64,000 bases of DNA from Collimonas arenae (lineage in GTDB: Bacteria > Pseudomonadota > Gammaproteobacteria > Burkholderiales > Burkholderiaceae_D). Below the pieces are notes generated by a model. It saw only the letters and a program-made list of their open reading frames with translations, was not told the DNA's origin and did no database searches. Positions 16,490 through 26,031 of this stretch are shown in pieces; the stretch's first letter is position 1; each line of letters opens with the position of its first letter. The stretch spans positions 3,542,620 through 3,606,619 of the forward strand of contig NZ_CP013233.1 of assembly GCF_001584165.1 (NCBI RefSeq), given 5' to 3'. A program made the position numbers and the translations under genes.

Positions 16490-17911
16490 TTATTGTGCCC
16501 AGATTTCCGCGAGGCGCAACAGGTTGGTGCTACCCGGCTGACCGAACGGCATGCCCGCAGTGATCGCAATCTGGTCGCCGACCTTGGCAAAGCCTTCCTT
16601 GAACGCAGTCTGGCAAGCGGCAGTCACCATTTCGCTTTCGTTATGCACCTGCTCGCTGATGGTCGAATGCACTCCCCACACCAACGCCAGTCGGCGTGCT
16701 GTCGACAGCTTCGGCGTGATGCTGAGAATAGGCGCCATCGGCCGTTCGCGCGCAGCACGCAAACTGGTGTGCCCCGAACTGGTATAAGTTACGGTGACCT
16801 TGGCGCCAATGATGCGAGTCACATCGCGCAGCGCCGAGCAGATGGCGTCACCGCGGTTCGGCAGCGGCGTTTCATGTTGTGCATCCAGCATGTTCTGGTA
16901 CAGCGGGTCGCGCTCCACTTCGGTGATGATACGGTCCATGATGGACACCGCCGGGACCGGGTAAGCGCCGCTGGCTGATTCGGCCGACAGCATCACGGCA
17001 TCGGCGCCGTCGTAGATGGCGCTGGCGACGTCGGAAGCTTCGGCGCGCGTCGGCACTGGTGAGGTAATCATCGATTCCAGCATCTGGGTGGCGATCACGA
17101 TCGGCTTGCCGTGCTGACGGCAGACACGCAGGATACGCTTTTGCACACCCGGCACGCGCTCCGGCGGCAGTTCCACGCCGAGGTCGCCGCGCGCCACCAT
17201 GATGGCATCGGAAACCTGGACGATAGCGTCCAACTGCTCCAGCGCCGCAGGCTTTTCCAGCTTCGACAAGATGCTGGCGCGCTCGCCGATCAAGGCGCGT
17301 GCTTCCATCACGTCTTCCGGCCGCTGCACAAAGGACAGCGCGATCCAGTCAACGCCAAGTTCCAGCGCGAATTTCAAGTCGCGCTTGTCTTTCTCAGTCA
17401 GCGCCGGAATCGGCAATACCGCGTCCGGCACATTGACCCCTTTGCGGTCCGATAGCGAACCGCTGTTGACCACCCGGGTATGGATGGACTGGCCATCGCA
17501 CGACAATACCTCCAGCCTGACCTTGCCATCGTCCAGCAGCAAAGACTGGCCGCCGGCGATCACTTCAAACAGTTCCGCATGCGGTAAACAGACGCGCTGC
17601 TTGTTACCCGGCGCCGGATCGCGGTCGAGCGTGAATTCCTGGCCTGCCTGCAACTCGATCTTGCCATCGGCGAACTGACCGATCCGCAGCTTTGGGCCTT
17701 GCAGATCAGCCAGGATGGCGATCGGCCGGCCAACTGCCTGCTCCACCGCGCGCACGATCTCGTAGCGTTGCTGGTGATCGGCGTGGCTGCCGTGGCTAAA
17801 GTTGAAACGAAAGACATCGGCACCGGCTTCGAACAATGCCTGGATGGTTTTCTGGTCGGCGCTGGCAGGGCCGAGCGTGGCGACGATTTTTGCTTTACGT
17901 TGGCGGCGCAT
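16490..17911 (-). CDS. pyk: Pyruvate kinase
   Basis: A 473-residue pyruvate kinase, phosphoenolpyruvate + ADP to pyruvate + ATP. The N-terminal AKIVATLGPAS, the FRFNFSHG strand and the active-site signature IMVARGDLGVELP are all present, and the C-terminal allosteric domain is complete. I chose ATG 17911 (MRRQRKAKIVATLGP) over an in-frame TTG at 17935. It is the last gene of the minus-strand gcl-hyi-glxR-ttuD-pyk set, which carries glyoxylate carbon from ureide breakdown into pyruvate. A palindromic repeat (17981-18048) lies between it and ttuD and may reduce read-through. Confidence 0.95.
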   Translation of the reverse strand: MRRQRKAKIVATLGPASADQKTIQALFEAGADVFRFNFSHGSHADHQQRYEIVRAVEQAVGRPIAILADLQGPKLRIGQFADGKIELQAGQEFTLDRDPAPGNKQRVCLPHAELFEVIAGGQSLLLDDGKVRLEVLSCDGQSIHTRVVNSGSLSDRKGVNVPDAVLPIPALTEKDKRDLKFALELGVDWIALSFVQRPEDVMEARALIGERASILSKLEKPAALEQLDAIVQVSDAIMVARGDLGVELPPERVPGVQKRILRVCRQHGKPIVIATQMLESMITSPVPTRAEASDVASAIYDGADAVMLSAESASGAYPVPAVSIMDRIITEVERDPLYQNMLDAQHETPLPNRGDAICSALRDVTRIIGAKVTVTYTSSGHTSLRAARERPMAPILSITPKLSTARRLALVWGVHSTISEQVHNESEMVTAACQTAFKEGFAKVGDQIAITAGMPFGQPGSTNLLRLAEIWAQ

Positions 17912-17980
17912 GGTTGGTTTTCTTTCGTAATTCAAGCGGTGAGTCCGACATGAAGCCAGACATGAAGTAACTGAATTCTC

Positions 17981-18048
17981 GCGTCATTCCCGCGTATGCG
18001 GGAATCCATTTTTCGTCAATAATCGGGATCCCGCGTGCGCGGGATGAG
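17981..18048. repeat. Palindromic repeat pair, family 1
   Basis: GTCATTCCCGCGTATGCGGG (17983-18002, within the palindrome 17981-18009) and ATCCCGCGTGCGCGGGAT (18028-18045) are two palindromes in head-to-head order, as at 1406 and 37415. It occupies the pyk-ttuD intergenic space. Confidence 0.85.
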
Positions 18049-18096
18049 GCTACTTGACTGTTTTCTTCATTTCAGCAAAACAGTGAAACCGGCTTC

Positions 18097-19338
18097 CTAG
18101 AGAATCAGGATGGCGCGGAAATCGTTGACATTGGTGCGCGTCGGGCCGCTGACAACCAGGTCGCCCAGCGCGCTGAAGAAACCGTAGCCATCATTATTGT
18201 CGAGCATCGCGCGCGGGCGCAGTCCCAGTTCCGCAGCCTTGCGCATCGAGTCCGGCTGGTAGATCGCGCCGGCGTTGTCTTCCGAACCGTCGATGCCGTC
18301 GGTGTCGCAAGCAATCGCATGGATATCCGGAAAGCCGTCCAGCGCTGTCGCCAGGCTCAGCAGGAATTCGGCATTACGGCCGCCACGGCCTGTGCCACGC
18401 ACCGTAACCGTGGTTTCGCCACCGGAAATCACGACGCATGGTTTGCTGAAAGGTTGGCCGCGACGGGAAATCTGTCGCGCCAATGCGGCATGCGCCAGCC
18501 CGATATCGCGCGCCTCGCCTTCCATCTCATCGGACAAAATGTGCGGCGTCAGGCCGGCAGCAGTAGCAACCCCGGCTGCTGCTTCCAGCGCATCTTGCGC
18601 AGTGGCGATCACATAGTGCTGGTTACGTTCCAGGCGCGGATCACCCGGCTTAGGCGTTTCGCCGGCGCCGGATTCGAGATGCTTGCGGATCGCTTCCGGC
18701 GTCTCGATATTGTATTTGCGCAGCACCGCCAGTGCTTCAGCGCAAGTGGTCGGATCGGCCAATGTCGGGCCGCTGGCGATGATGCCGGGATCGTCGCCGG
18801 GAATATCGGAAATCATCAGCGTCACTACCCGCGCCGGGGCACAGGCCAGCGCCAGCCGTCCGCCCTTGATGGCCGACAGATGCTTGCGCACGCAGTTCAT
18901 TTCAAAAATAGTGGCGCCGCTTCTCAGCAACGCCTTGTTGATCGCTTGCTTCTGCTCCAGCGAAATACCGTCCGCAGGCAATGCCAGCAAGGCCGAGCCG
19001 CCGCCCGAAATCAGGCATAGCACCAAGTCGTCGGCAGTCAAACCCTGCACCATATCGAGCATCCGTGCCGCCGCCTTGCGGCCGGCTTCGTCAGGCACGG
19101 GATGCGATGCTTCGACCACTTCGATGCGCTTGCAATCCGCGCCGTGGGCGTAGCGCGTCACGACCAAACCGGAAATATCGCCCTGCCAATTGTCTTCCAC
19201 CGCCTTGGCCATCGCCGCCGCACCTTTACCGGCGCCGATCACCAACGTACGGCCTTTACCGGACGGCGCCGGAATCCTGGCCAGATATTCGGGAAGGCAC
19301 TTGGAGGCGCTGACAGCGTCGACTGCGGCCTGGTACAT
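18097..19338 (-). CDS. ttuD: Glycerate 2-kinase / hydroxypyruvate reductase family (MOFRL type)
   Basis: A 413-residue protein of the TtuD/GckA glycerate kinase family: an N-terminal DUF4147 domain (IGAGKGAAAMAKAVED; ISGGGSALL near residue 110) and a C-terminal MOFRL domain (VISGGETTVTVRGTGRGGRNAEFLL; DTDGIDGSEDNAGA). It phosphorylates D-glycerate made by GlxR. The N-terminus is probably truncated by a one-base loss. In the same frame, HDYREQHQARQLLLD continues upstream of 19338 without a start codon, while an ATG with an AAGG ribosome-binding site stands at 19382 in the next frame and would join if one base were restored near 19372, giving MTTAEQHQARQLLLDMYQAA. The true gene is then 18097-19382. 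Confidence 0.9.
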   Translation of the reverse strand: MYQAAVDAVSASKCLPEYLARIPAPSGKGRTLVIGAGKGAAAMAKAVEDNWQGDISGLVVTRYAHGADCKRIEVVEASHPVPDEAGRKAAARMLDMVQGLTADDLVLCLISGGGSALLALPADGISLEQKQAINKALLRSGATIFEMNCVRKHLSAIKGGRLALACAPARVVTLMISDIPGDDPGIIASGPTLADPTTCAEALAVLRKYNIETPEAIRKHLESGAGETPKPGDPRLERNQHYVIATAQDALEAAAGVATAAGLTPHILSDEMEGEARDIGLAHAALARQISRRGQPFSKPCVVISGGETTVTVRGTGRGGRNAEFLLSLATALDGFPDIHAIACDTDGIDGSEDNAGAIYQPDSMRKAAELGLRPRAMLDNNDGYGFFSALGDLVVSGPTRTNVNDFRAILIL

Positions 19339-19497
19339 GTCGAGGAGAAGCTGGCGGGCTTGATGCTGTTCGCGGTAGTCATGCTGTTGTACCTTGATCT
19401 ATGAAGCGAGTTGTCTCAAAAACTTTTCTGTCCTGCTTTTTTTGTTGCCTCTACCGCGTCGTGCGCGCCGAGTTTGCTGCCATACGTTCGAACAACC

Positions 19498-19529
19498 ATG
19501 GGGTGGGCGAGTCTTATTGCCCACTCCAT
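19498..19529. repeat. GTGGGC palindrome, family 2
   Basis: ATGGGGTGGGC and GCCCACTCCAT face each other across 10 bases in the ttuD-glxR intergenic space. Related palindromes lie at 25404, 29633, 32391, 39408 and 49939. Confidence 0.75.
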
Positions 19530-19544
19530 AAACAATAGCAGAAA

Positions 19545-20431
19545 TTACGCCTTGGCGATTTCATGGTTCGACATGATCTCGATCGCACGGCACAGTGCCG
19601 AGTGATCGAGGCCGCTCAAACCATTGGCTGCGCAGGAGTTCATCAATTCCTGTGCAACTGCGGTGTTCGGCAGCGACACGCCCAGAGCCTTGGCGCCTTG
19701 CAATGCCAGGTTCAAGTCCTTCTGGTGCAGTTCGATGCGGAAGCCTGGGTTGAAAGTACGTTTGACCATGCGTTCGCCATGCACTTCCAGGATGCGCGAC
19801 GCCGCAAAGCCGCCATCAGGGCTTGACGTACACGCGCTGGATCGGCGCCAGCCTTGGAGGCGAACAACAGGGCTTCAGCAACCGCCTGGATGTTCAACGC
19901 CACGATGATCTGGTTGGCCACCTTGGTAGTCTGCCCGTCGCCGTTGCCGCCGACCAGCGTGATGTTCTTTCCCATCAGTTCAAACAACGGCTTGGCATCG
20001 TTGAACGCACCTTCGGAACCGCCGACCATGATGGTCAACGATGCAGCCTTGGCGCCGACTTCGCCGCCGGAAACCGGCGCATCCAGGTATTCGCAGCCCA
20101 GTGCGTTGATCTTCTTGGCGAAACCCTTGGTGGCGATCGGCGAGATCGAGCTCATGTCGATCACGATCTTGCCAGACGTCAGGCCTTCAGCCACGCCCTT
20201 CTCACCGAACAGGACGGCTTCAACGTGCGGGGTATCCGGCACCATGATGATGATAATGTCAGCGCGCTTGGCGACTTCGGCGCCAGATGTACAAACCGTC
20301 GCACCGCCATCAATCAGTGCTGCCGGTGGATTCTTCTGGTCATGCAGGTACAGCTTGTGGCCGCCGCGTTGCAGGTTTTCTGCCATAGGCGCGCCCATGA
20401 TGCCGAGTCCGATAAAGCCAACTTTTGCCAT
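19545..20431 (-). pseudogene. glxR: Tartronate semialdehyde reductase GlxR, interrupted by one frameshift
   Basis: Two adjoining frames together encode a full-length (about 295 aa) beta-hydroxyacid dehydrogenase that reduces tartronate semialdehyde to D-glycerate. The first frame, from 20431, has the nucleotide loop GFIGLGIMGAPMA, the substrate motif DAPVSGGEVGAK and the catalytic Lys segment TKVANQIIVALN. Near 19815 it runs into nonsense (ALMAALRRRA). The other frame resumes with VHGERMVKRTFNPGFRIELHQKDLNLAL and continues to the natural end. Adding a single G at ATGGCGGC restores LMGGFAASRILEVHGE. Both halves are otherwise pristine, so a sequencing indel is more likely than decay. The gene lies between hyi and ttuD. 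Confidence 0.88.
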
Positions 20432-20474
20432 GATATTTCTCCGTAATTTTTAAGGTGTGTCTTTTTGCGAGGAT

Positions 20475-21254
20475 TTACAGGCCGTGCGCAGCGCGCCAGC
20501 CAAGTCCTTCTACCGTGCCTGCTTTCGGCTTGTACTCGCAGCCGATCCAGCCGTCGTAGCCGATTTCATCCAGGAACTTGAACAGGTAGTGATAATTGAT
20601 TTCGCCTGTGCCCGGTTCGAAACGCCCCGGATTGTCCGCCAGCTGCACGTGCTTGATTTGCGCCAGGTTGGCCTTGATGGTGTTGGCCAGTTCGCCTTCC
20701 ATGCGCTGCATGTGATAGATGTCGTATTGCACAAACAGGTTGCTGGAACCGGTTTCCTTGATCAACTCTAGTGCCTGATGCGTACCCGTCAGGAAAAAAC
20801 CCGGGATATCAAAGCTGTTGATCGGTTCGATCAACAACCTGATGCCGGCAGCCTGCAACTTGTCAGCAGCAAACTTCAGGTTGCTGACCACGGTGGCACG
20901 TGCCAACTCCGTGCTGACGCCTGCCGGCACGATACCAACCAGGCAATTCAGCTGCTTGACGCCTAGCACCTTGGCGTAGCTAATCGCATCATCGACACCG
21001 TGCTGGAATTCGCTGACGCGATCTGGATGGCAGGCGATGCCGCGCTCGCCGGCTTCCCAATTACCTGCCGGCAGATTGTGCAGCACCAGTTCCAGGCCGT
21101 TGGTGGCCAGCTTGTCGGCGATCTGCTCAGCGCGGAACGCATACGGGAACAGAAATTCGACTCCCTTGAACCCGGCCTTGGCTGCGGCATCGAAGCGATC
21201 CAGAAATGGCAGCTCGGTAAACAGCATGGTCAGGTTGGCGGCTAGTTTTGTCAT
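20475..21254 (-). CDS. hyi: Hydroxypyruvate isomerase
   Basis: A 259-residue TIM-barrel protein of the AP-endonuclease-2/xylose-isomerase-like group that interconverts hydroxypyruvate and tartronate semialdehyde. Typical segments are AANLTMLFTELPFLDRF at the start, [27 protein letters not shown] with the metal-binding Glu, and FVQYDIYHMQRMEGEL and GYDGWIGCEYKP near the end. It sits between gcl (21-base gap) and glxR. A clear paralogue, OtnI, is encoded at 49986 in the tetronate cluster; the gcl context makes this copy the true Hyi. Confidence 0.93.
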   Translation of the reverse strand: MTKLAANLTMLFTELPFLDRFDAAAKAGFKGVEFLFPYAFRAEQIADKLATNGLELVLHNLPAGNWEAGERGIACHPDRVSEFQHGVDDAISYAKVLGVKQLNCLVGIVPAGVSTELARATVVSNLKFAADKLQAAGIRLLIEPINSFDIPGFFLTGTHQALELIKETGSSNLFVQYDIYHMQRMEGELANTIKANLAQIKHVQLADNPGRFEPGTGEINYHYLFKFLDEIGYDGWIGCEYKPKAGTVEGLGWRAAHGL

Positions 21255-21274
21255 ATCGTCTCTCTCCTAAAAAC

Positions 21275-23050
21275 TCAGTCCAGCAACGAAACTGCGGTTG
21301 GTGCGTCAACACGGCTCTTGGCCAGTTCTTCAAACTCGTTGACGGCGTCGATCTCGGTGCCCATCGACACGTTGGTCACACGTTCCAGGATGATTTCCAC
21401 CACGACCGGCACACGGAATTCCTTCATCCAACGCTTGGCTTGAGCAAACGCATCCTGGATGGCGTTCGGATCGGTGACGCGGATCGCCTTGCAACCCAGC
21501 CCTTCGACCACAGCGATATGGTCGACGCCGTAGCCATTGAGTTCCGGCGCATTGATGTTTTCAAACGCCAGCTGCACACAGTAATCCATCTCGAAGCCGC
21601 GCTGCGCCTGACGGATCAGGCCGAGGTACGAGTTGTTCACCACAACGTGCAAGTAAGGCAGGTTGAACTGCGCGCCAACAGCCAATTCTTCGATCATGAA
21701 CTGGAAGTCGTAATCGCCGGAGATCGCCACCACTTCACGCTTTGGATCGGCAACGCAGACGCCCAATGCCGCAGGAATAGTCCAGCCCAGCGGACCAGCC
21801 TGGCCGCAGTTGATCCAGTGACGTGCGTGGTACACATGCAGGAATTGCGCGGCGGCGATCTGCGACAGCCCGATGGTGCTGACGTAGCAGGTATCGCGAC
21901 CGAAAGCGCGATTCATTTCTTCGTAGACGCGCTGCGGCTTGACCGGCACGTTTTCGAAATGGGTGCGGCGCTGCATGGTGCGCTTGCGTTCCTGGCATTC
22001 TGCCAACCATGCCGAACGATCAGGCAATTTTCCGGCGGTTTTCAATTCCTTGGCGACTTCAACGAACAGCGTCAAGGCTGCCTTGGCATCGGAGACGATG
22101 CCGTAGTCAGGACCGAACACGCGGCCGATCTGGGTCGGCTCGATGTCGACGTGAACGAACTTGCGGCCCTTGGTGAATACTTCGACCGAACCGGTATGGC
22201 GGTTAGCCCAACGGTTGCCGATACCGAGCACGAAATCGGACGCCAGCATGGTGGCGTTGCCGTAACGATGGCTGGTCTGCAAACCGACCATGCCCGCCAT
22301 TTGCGGATGGTCGTCAGGAATCGCACCCCAGGCCATCAGAGTCGGGATCACCGGTACGCCAGTCAATTCAGCAAACTCAACTGCCAGATCAGCTGCATCG
22401 GCATTGATGACGCCACCGCCGATGGTCAGCAACGGACGCTCGGATTCGTTCAACATGGTCAGCGCTTTTTCGATCTGGGCGCGCGATGCTGCCGGTTTGT
22501 ACACAGACAACGGCTCGTAAGTATCAGGATCGAATTCGATCTCAGCCATCTGCACGTCGAATGGCATGTCGATCAACACCGGACCTGGGCGGCCGGAACG
22601 CATGATGTGGAAAGCCTGCTGGAACACGCGCGGCAGCAAGGCCGGTTCGCGGACAGTGACCGCCCACTTGGTGACCGGCTTGGCAATCGATTCGATGTCG
22701 ACAGCCTGGAAATCTTCCTTGTACAAACGGGCACGCGGCGCCTGGCCGGTAATGCAGAGGATTGGAATCGAATCCGCCTGTGCCGAGTACAAGCCAGTGA
22801 TCATGTCGGTGCCGGCAGGACCGGAGGTGCCGATACAGATGCCGATATTGCCTGGGTTGGCTCGGGTGTAGCCTTCCGCCATGTGCGATGCGCCTTCAAC
22901 GTGGCGTGCCAGTACGTGCTCAATCCCGCCATGCCGTTTCATGGCAGAGTAAAACGGGTTAATTGCGGCACCTGGCACACCAAAGGCTTGTACGCAGCCC
23001 TCTTTTGCCAATACGTGCATTACTGCGTCCACTGCCTTCATCTTTGCCAT
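21275..23050 (-). CDS. gcl: Glyoxylate carboligase (tartronate-semialdehyde synthase)
   Basis: A 591-residue thiamine-diphosphate enzyme joining two glyoxylates to tartronate semialdehyde with release of CO2. Residue 51 is Val in ARHVEGASH, the hallmark of Gcl, where other ThDP enzymes have the activating Glu. The FAD-region [20 protein letters not shown] and the ThDP/Mg motif [13 protein letters not shown] with LHVVVNN are intact, and almost the full length is alignable from memory with E. coli Gcl. The start is ATG 23050 ([14 protein letters not shown]), with a CCGGAGGCAAC ribosome-binding site. It is the first gene of the minus-strand glyoxylate operon and divergent from a LysR gene. Confidence 0.97.
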   Translation of the reverse strand: MAKMKAVDAVMHVLAKEGCVQAFGVPGAAINPFYSAMKRHGGIEHVLARHVEGASHMAEGYTRANPGNIGICIGTSGPAGTDMITGLYSAQADSIPILCITGQAPRARLYKEDFQAVDIESIAKPVTKWAVTVREPALLPRVFQQAFHIMRSGRPGPVLIDMPFDVQMAEIEFDPDTYEPLSVYKPAASRAQIEKALTMLNESERPLLTIGGGVINADAADLAVEFAELTGVPVIPTLMAWGAIPDDHPQMAGMVGLQTSHRYGNATMLASDFVLGIGNRWANRHTGSVEVFTKGRKFVHVDIEPTQIGRVFGPDYGIVSDAKAALTLFVEVAKELKTAGKLPDRSAWLAECQERKRTMQRRTHFENVPVKPQRVYEEMNRAFGRDTCYVSTIGLSQIAAAQFLHVYHARHWINCGQAGPLGWTIPAALGVCVADPKREVVAISGDYDFQFMIEELAVGAQFNLPYLHVVVNNSYLGLIRQAQRGFEMDYCVQLAFENINAPELNGYGVDHIAVVEGLGCKAIRVTDPNAIQDAFAQAKRWMKEFRVPVVVEIILERVTNVSMGTEIDAVNEFEELAKSRVDAPTAVSLLD

Positions 23051-23297
23051 GTTGCCTCCGGAATACTCAATGTAAAAATTGTTGCCACTGCCTACGGTTT
23101 GTTTCAGCCGGCTCTCCCGGCTCAATCAGCGTCGTTCACTACGACTTGGCTGAGACTTGGAAGAGAGGCTGACAACTACCGAGTGGATGAAGCACATGCT
23201 ATAACCAAACATATTGTTTGATAAGAATACAAACAATCGCTTTATTCGATACATGAAGTATGGAATACTATAAAAAACAGGGTATGCGGAGACAAAG

Positions 23298-24205
23298 ATG
23301 GACAAACTCAAACAAATCGAAGCTTTCGTCAGCGTGGTCGAAAAAGGCAGTCTGGCGAGTGCGGCGCTTGAGCAAGACATTACTCCCGTCATGCTGGGGC
23401 GGCGCATCGATGCGCTGGAGAAGCGGCTCGGCACCAAGCTGATGCATCGCACTACCCGGCATCTGACCCTGACAGAACAAGGCACGGTCTTCCTCGACCA
23501 TTGCCGCAAGCTGCTGACCGAGCTGGATATTGCCGAGAAATCATTTCGGAAGGTCGTCACAAGGCTACCGGCCATCTGGTGGTGTCGGCCCCGGCTGCAT
23601 TCGGCCGCAAGCATGTCGCGCCGCATGCGCCAGCTTTTATAGCCACCAATCCGGAAGTACAGATTTCATTCAACCTGACCGACCGCGTGGTCGACCTGGT
23701 GCGGGAAGGCTATGACATCAGCATCCGCATCGGCGGCGCCATCGATCCCAATTTCGTCGCGGTAAAGCTGGCCAGCAATCGGCGGGTCGTGTGCGGTACG
23801 CCGGAATACTTTCATCGCAATGGCATTCCTAAGACGCTGGAAGACATCGCCAACCACAATTGTCTTTCGTTCAACCTGCAGGGCGGCCAGCAGCGCGGCT
23901 GGTACTTCCAGCAAAACGGCAAGCCGGTGATCATCAAGACCGCCGGCAACCTGGATTGCAATGATGGCGAATTGCTGCACCGATGGGTCAGCGAAGGGCT
24001 CGGCCTGGGTTGGCGCTCTACTTGGGAAATCGAATCGCAACTGGCGTCGGGCGAACTGCTGACAGTGCTGGATGAGTTTGCGCTGCCGCACTACGACATC
24101 ATGGCGGTCTATCCGCAACAGCGGCATTTGCCGGCCAAGGTGCGTTTCTTCATAGATCGCCTGAAATCGATCTATGCGCAGCCGGATTACTGGAGCAAGG
24201 GCTAA
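23298..24205 (+). pseudogene. LysR-family regulator divergent from gcl, interrupted by one frameshift
   Basis: The first frame (23298-) gives a normal LysR DNA-binding domain: MDKLKQIEAFVSVVEKGSL, the helix-turn-helix around ASAALEQDITPVMLGRRI, and LMHRTTRHLTLTEQG. After LLTELDIAEKS (about 23548) it turns to nonsense, while the overlapping frame continues ISEGRHKATGHLVVSAP through an intact effector domain to 24205. One base missing near 23550-23556 explains this. With it restored, the protein would be about 302 residues. The gene is divergent from gcl with a 247-base AT-rich space, so it is the likely regulator of glyoxylate metabolism. As with other indels in this window, an assembly error is the simplest explanation. 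Confidence 0.85.
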
Positions 24206-24425
24206 GTTGCTATCAGGCGACATGCCATATTGCCCTCACCGTACATTTATTTTCCTGACTGCAAGAACAAAGCCGTCCCAGCCGCAGTCTGAGATTACTG
24301 CGGTCAACCAGGCAGGCCGCAAAATCGTTTTAGTGTGGCGTGCCGCACATTCGCTCGTAAAGCAAAGCACTACACTGGTTAAATCAATTACATCACAGAC
24401 ACTAATCGACTCAATGAGGCACCTT

Positions 24426-24950
24426 ATGACAATCCGCAAAACATCCAAACAAGCTGTGCTGGCAGCACTGATCGGCGGGTCAATGCTGCTCGGCGGCTGC
24501 GCGGTTCCTTACGGCGGACAGAACTATGGCAACCAGGGTTACGCCAGCCAAGGCAACCAGGGTTATTACAATCCGCCTCCGCAAGCGACCTATCCAAGCT
24601 ATCAGCAGCCGCCACGCCGCGACAACTATGGCGTGGTCGATGCAATCGATGCAGTCAACACGCCTAGCCAAGGCATCGGCGGCGCAGTTGTCGGCGGCGT
24701 ACTGGGCGGCGTGGTCGGCCATCAAATCGGCCACGGCAACGGCAATACCCTGGCGACCATCGCCGGCGTAGTTGGCGGCGCGGTAGCCGGCAATCAGCTG
24801 GAACAGCGCGCCAGCCCTGGCACCACTTCCTACAATGTGCGCGTGCGCATGAACAACAACGGTTTCCAAACCATCAGCGTCAGCAATCCCGGCGATCTGC
24901 GGGTTGGCGACCGGGTACGTATCGACAACGGTCAGATTTCGCGCTACTGA
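24426..24950 (+). CDS. Glycine-zipper outer-membrane lipoprotein
   Basis: A 174-residue lipoprotein: signal MTIRKTSKQ plus a hydrophobic core ending in the lipobox LLGGC, with Cys near residue 23. A low-complexity Gly/Asn/Gln/Tyr stretch (about residues 28-60) comes next, then a glycine zipper (GIGGAVVGGVLGGVVGHQIG and TLATIAGVVGGAVAGNQLEQ) of the 17 kDa surface-antigen/SlyB type. The start at ATG 24426 is chosen because TGAGG lies 6 bases upstream; an in-frame ATG at 24414 is less likely. It probably spans or stabilises the outer membrane. It is monocistronic, downstream of the LysR gene. Confidence 0.85.
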   Translation: MTIRKTSKQAVLAALIGGSMLLGGCAVPYGGQNYGNQGYASQGNQGYYNPPPQATYPSYQQPPRRDNYGVVDAIDAVNTPSQGIGGAVVGGVLGGVVGHQIGHGNGNTLATIAGVVGGAVAGNQLEQRASPGTTSYNVRVRMNNNGFQTISVSNPGDLRVGDRVRIDNGQISRY

Positions 24951-25027
24951 TCACGCGGCGCAGCTGTCGCGCAGCGTGATTTTGCTGGGGCGAACGAATG
25001 AAAGCCGTGCATTTGATTAGTCCGTCC

Positions 25028-25050
25028 GCATGCAGCATCTTGCTGCATGC
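25028..25050 (+). promoter_or_regulatory. Perfect hairpin in the leader of the next small gene
   Basis: GCATGCAGCA and TGCTGCATGC form a perfect 10-bp stem around TCT, 9 bases before the AAGGAGG ribosome-binding site of the 25070 gene. It has no T run, so it is not a terminator. An mRNA-stability or translational element is possible. Confidence 0.6.
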
Positions 25051-25069
25051 CATACAACAAGGAGGCATC

Positions 25070-25375
25070 ATGAAAATGCAACTGAAACCGCTGTGGCTAT
25101 CGCTCTTTATCGCCGCCAACGCTTTTGCGCTGCATGCCAATGCAGCCGAAGAAAACGTGCAGTTCAAGGATCCTCCGCGCTGGAAGATAGAAGACCGGAC
25201 GCCGCAAGCACGTTTCCAGACCATGAAAAAAGAAAACACGAATGCCTATGCGCAGGCGATGAACGATTGCCGCGCGATGCGTGGACGTGAAGCTGCGGAT
25301 TGCCGTAAAGAGGCTCGTGCGAATTTTGACCGGGATATGCAACGTGCGCGTGAGATGACTATCGGCAGGAAATAG
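25070..25375 (+). CDS. Small periplasmic protein of unknown function
   Basis: A 101-residue secreted protein. An N-terminal signal peptide (MKMQLKPLWLSLFIAANAFA, cleavage after HANA) is followed by a highly charged, lysine/arginine/glutamate-rich region with an internal Cys pair (DCRAMRGREAADCRKEARANFDRD). The start is ATG 25070 with a strong AAGGAGG site; the longer upstream reading is rejected. I do not recognise the family. The repeated DCRxxxGxEAxxCRxEAR pattern resembles small stress or envelope proteins. A family 2 palindromic repeat follows. Confidence 0.75.
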   Translation: MKMQLKPLWLSLFIAANAFALHANAAEENVQFKDPPRWKIEDRTPQARFQTMKKENTNAYAQAMNDCRAMRGREAADCRKEARANFDRDMQRAREMTIGRK

Positions 25376-25403
25376 ATTGCGCCTCGCCGAGTAAAGAATC
25401 GGT

Positions 25404-25486
25404 GGGGTGGGCAATTTTGCCCACGCGGAGCGACGATGAATTGATGAGTGAATTCAGCGTGGGCAGAAAATCTGCCCACCCTACAA
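25404..25486. repeat. Paired GTGGGCA palindromes, family 2
   Basis: GTGGGCAATTTTGCCCAC (near 25408-25425) and GTGGGCAGAAAATCTGCCCA (near 25459) are two palindromes with GGGTGGG and CCCACCCTAC outer ends, separated by about 33 bases. Confidence 0.8.
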
Positions 25487-25495
25487 CCCGCAAAA

Positions 25496-25526
25496 CAAAA
25501 AGGCCCGCTTGCGCGGGCCTTTTTAT
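25496..25526. terminator. Terminator between the small periplasmic gene and the tRNA cluster
   Basis: AAAAAGGCCCGC-TTGC-GCGGGCCTTTTTA is a 10-bp GC-rich hairpin with A and T runs on both sides. It closes the minus-strand tRNA operon and the plus-strand gene. Confidence 0.92.
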
Positions 25527-25528
25527 TC

Positions 25529-25603
25529 TGGCGTCCCCAGGGGGATTCGAACCCCGTACTCACCGTGAAAGGGTGATGTCCTAGGCCTCTAGACGATGGG
25601 GAC
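25529..25603 (-). tRNA. tRNA-Glu (TTC), copy 1
   Basis: On the minus strand the 7-bp acceptor GTCCCCA/TGGGGAC, the anticodon stem-loop with TTC (CCCTTTCACGG), the T-loop GTTCGAATC and an encoded CCA are all present. It is identical to the copy at 25759. It lies downstream of gltX, whose product charges this tRNA. Confidence 0.95.
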
Positions 25604-25758
25604 AGTAATCTGTCCGTACTGACCTTGTGCTTCTACTGCTGCTTGCAAAAAACAATAAAGGCCGCATTTGGCGGCCTCATCGATTGTATCGAAAACACTC
25701 AACACCAATATTCTGCAATCGCTTTCCGACTGCTTTCCTGTCGATGCCAAAAGAATTC

Positions 25759-25833
25759 TGGCGTCCCCAGGGGGATTCGAACCCCGTACTCACCGTGAAA
25801 GGGTGATGTCCTAGGCCTCTAGACGATGGGGAC
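25759..25833 (-). tRNA. tRNA-Glu (TTC), copy 2
   Basis: Same sequence as the copy at 25529 over the full 75 bases, including the encoded CCA; flanks share only TTCT and ACAG. The spacer between the copies contains a GGCCGC/GCGGCC hairpin (near 25650) that may be a processing or termination signal. Confidence 0.95.
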
Positions 25834-25885
25834 AGCAAGCTGCCCAACTAACTTTACAACCTTACTACTTCTGCTACCAATTTGC

Positions 25886-25960
<75 letters not shown>

Positions 25961-26031
25961 GTTTGCAGAAGCGAGATTATAGCAAGCTTATTTACGGCTT
26001 GTAAATCCCGATTTGCAGATTTATTGCAGAT

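Noticed and set aside
21248-23221. 657-codon open frame on the plus strand
   Set aside because: It is the antisense of gcl, with composition typical of a shadow frame (many His, Arg, Gln) and no family motif.
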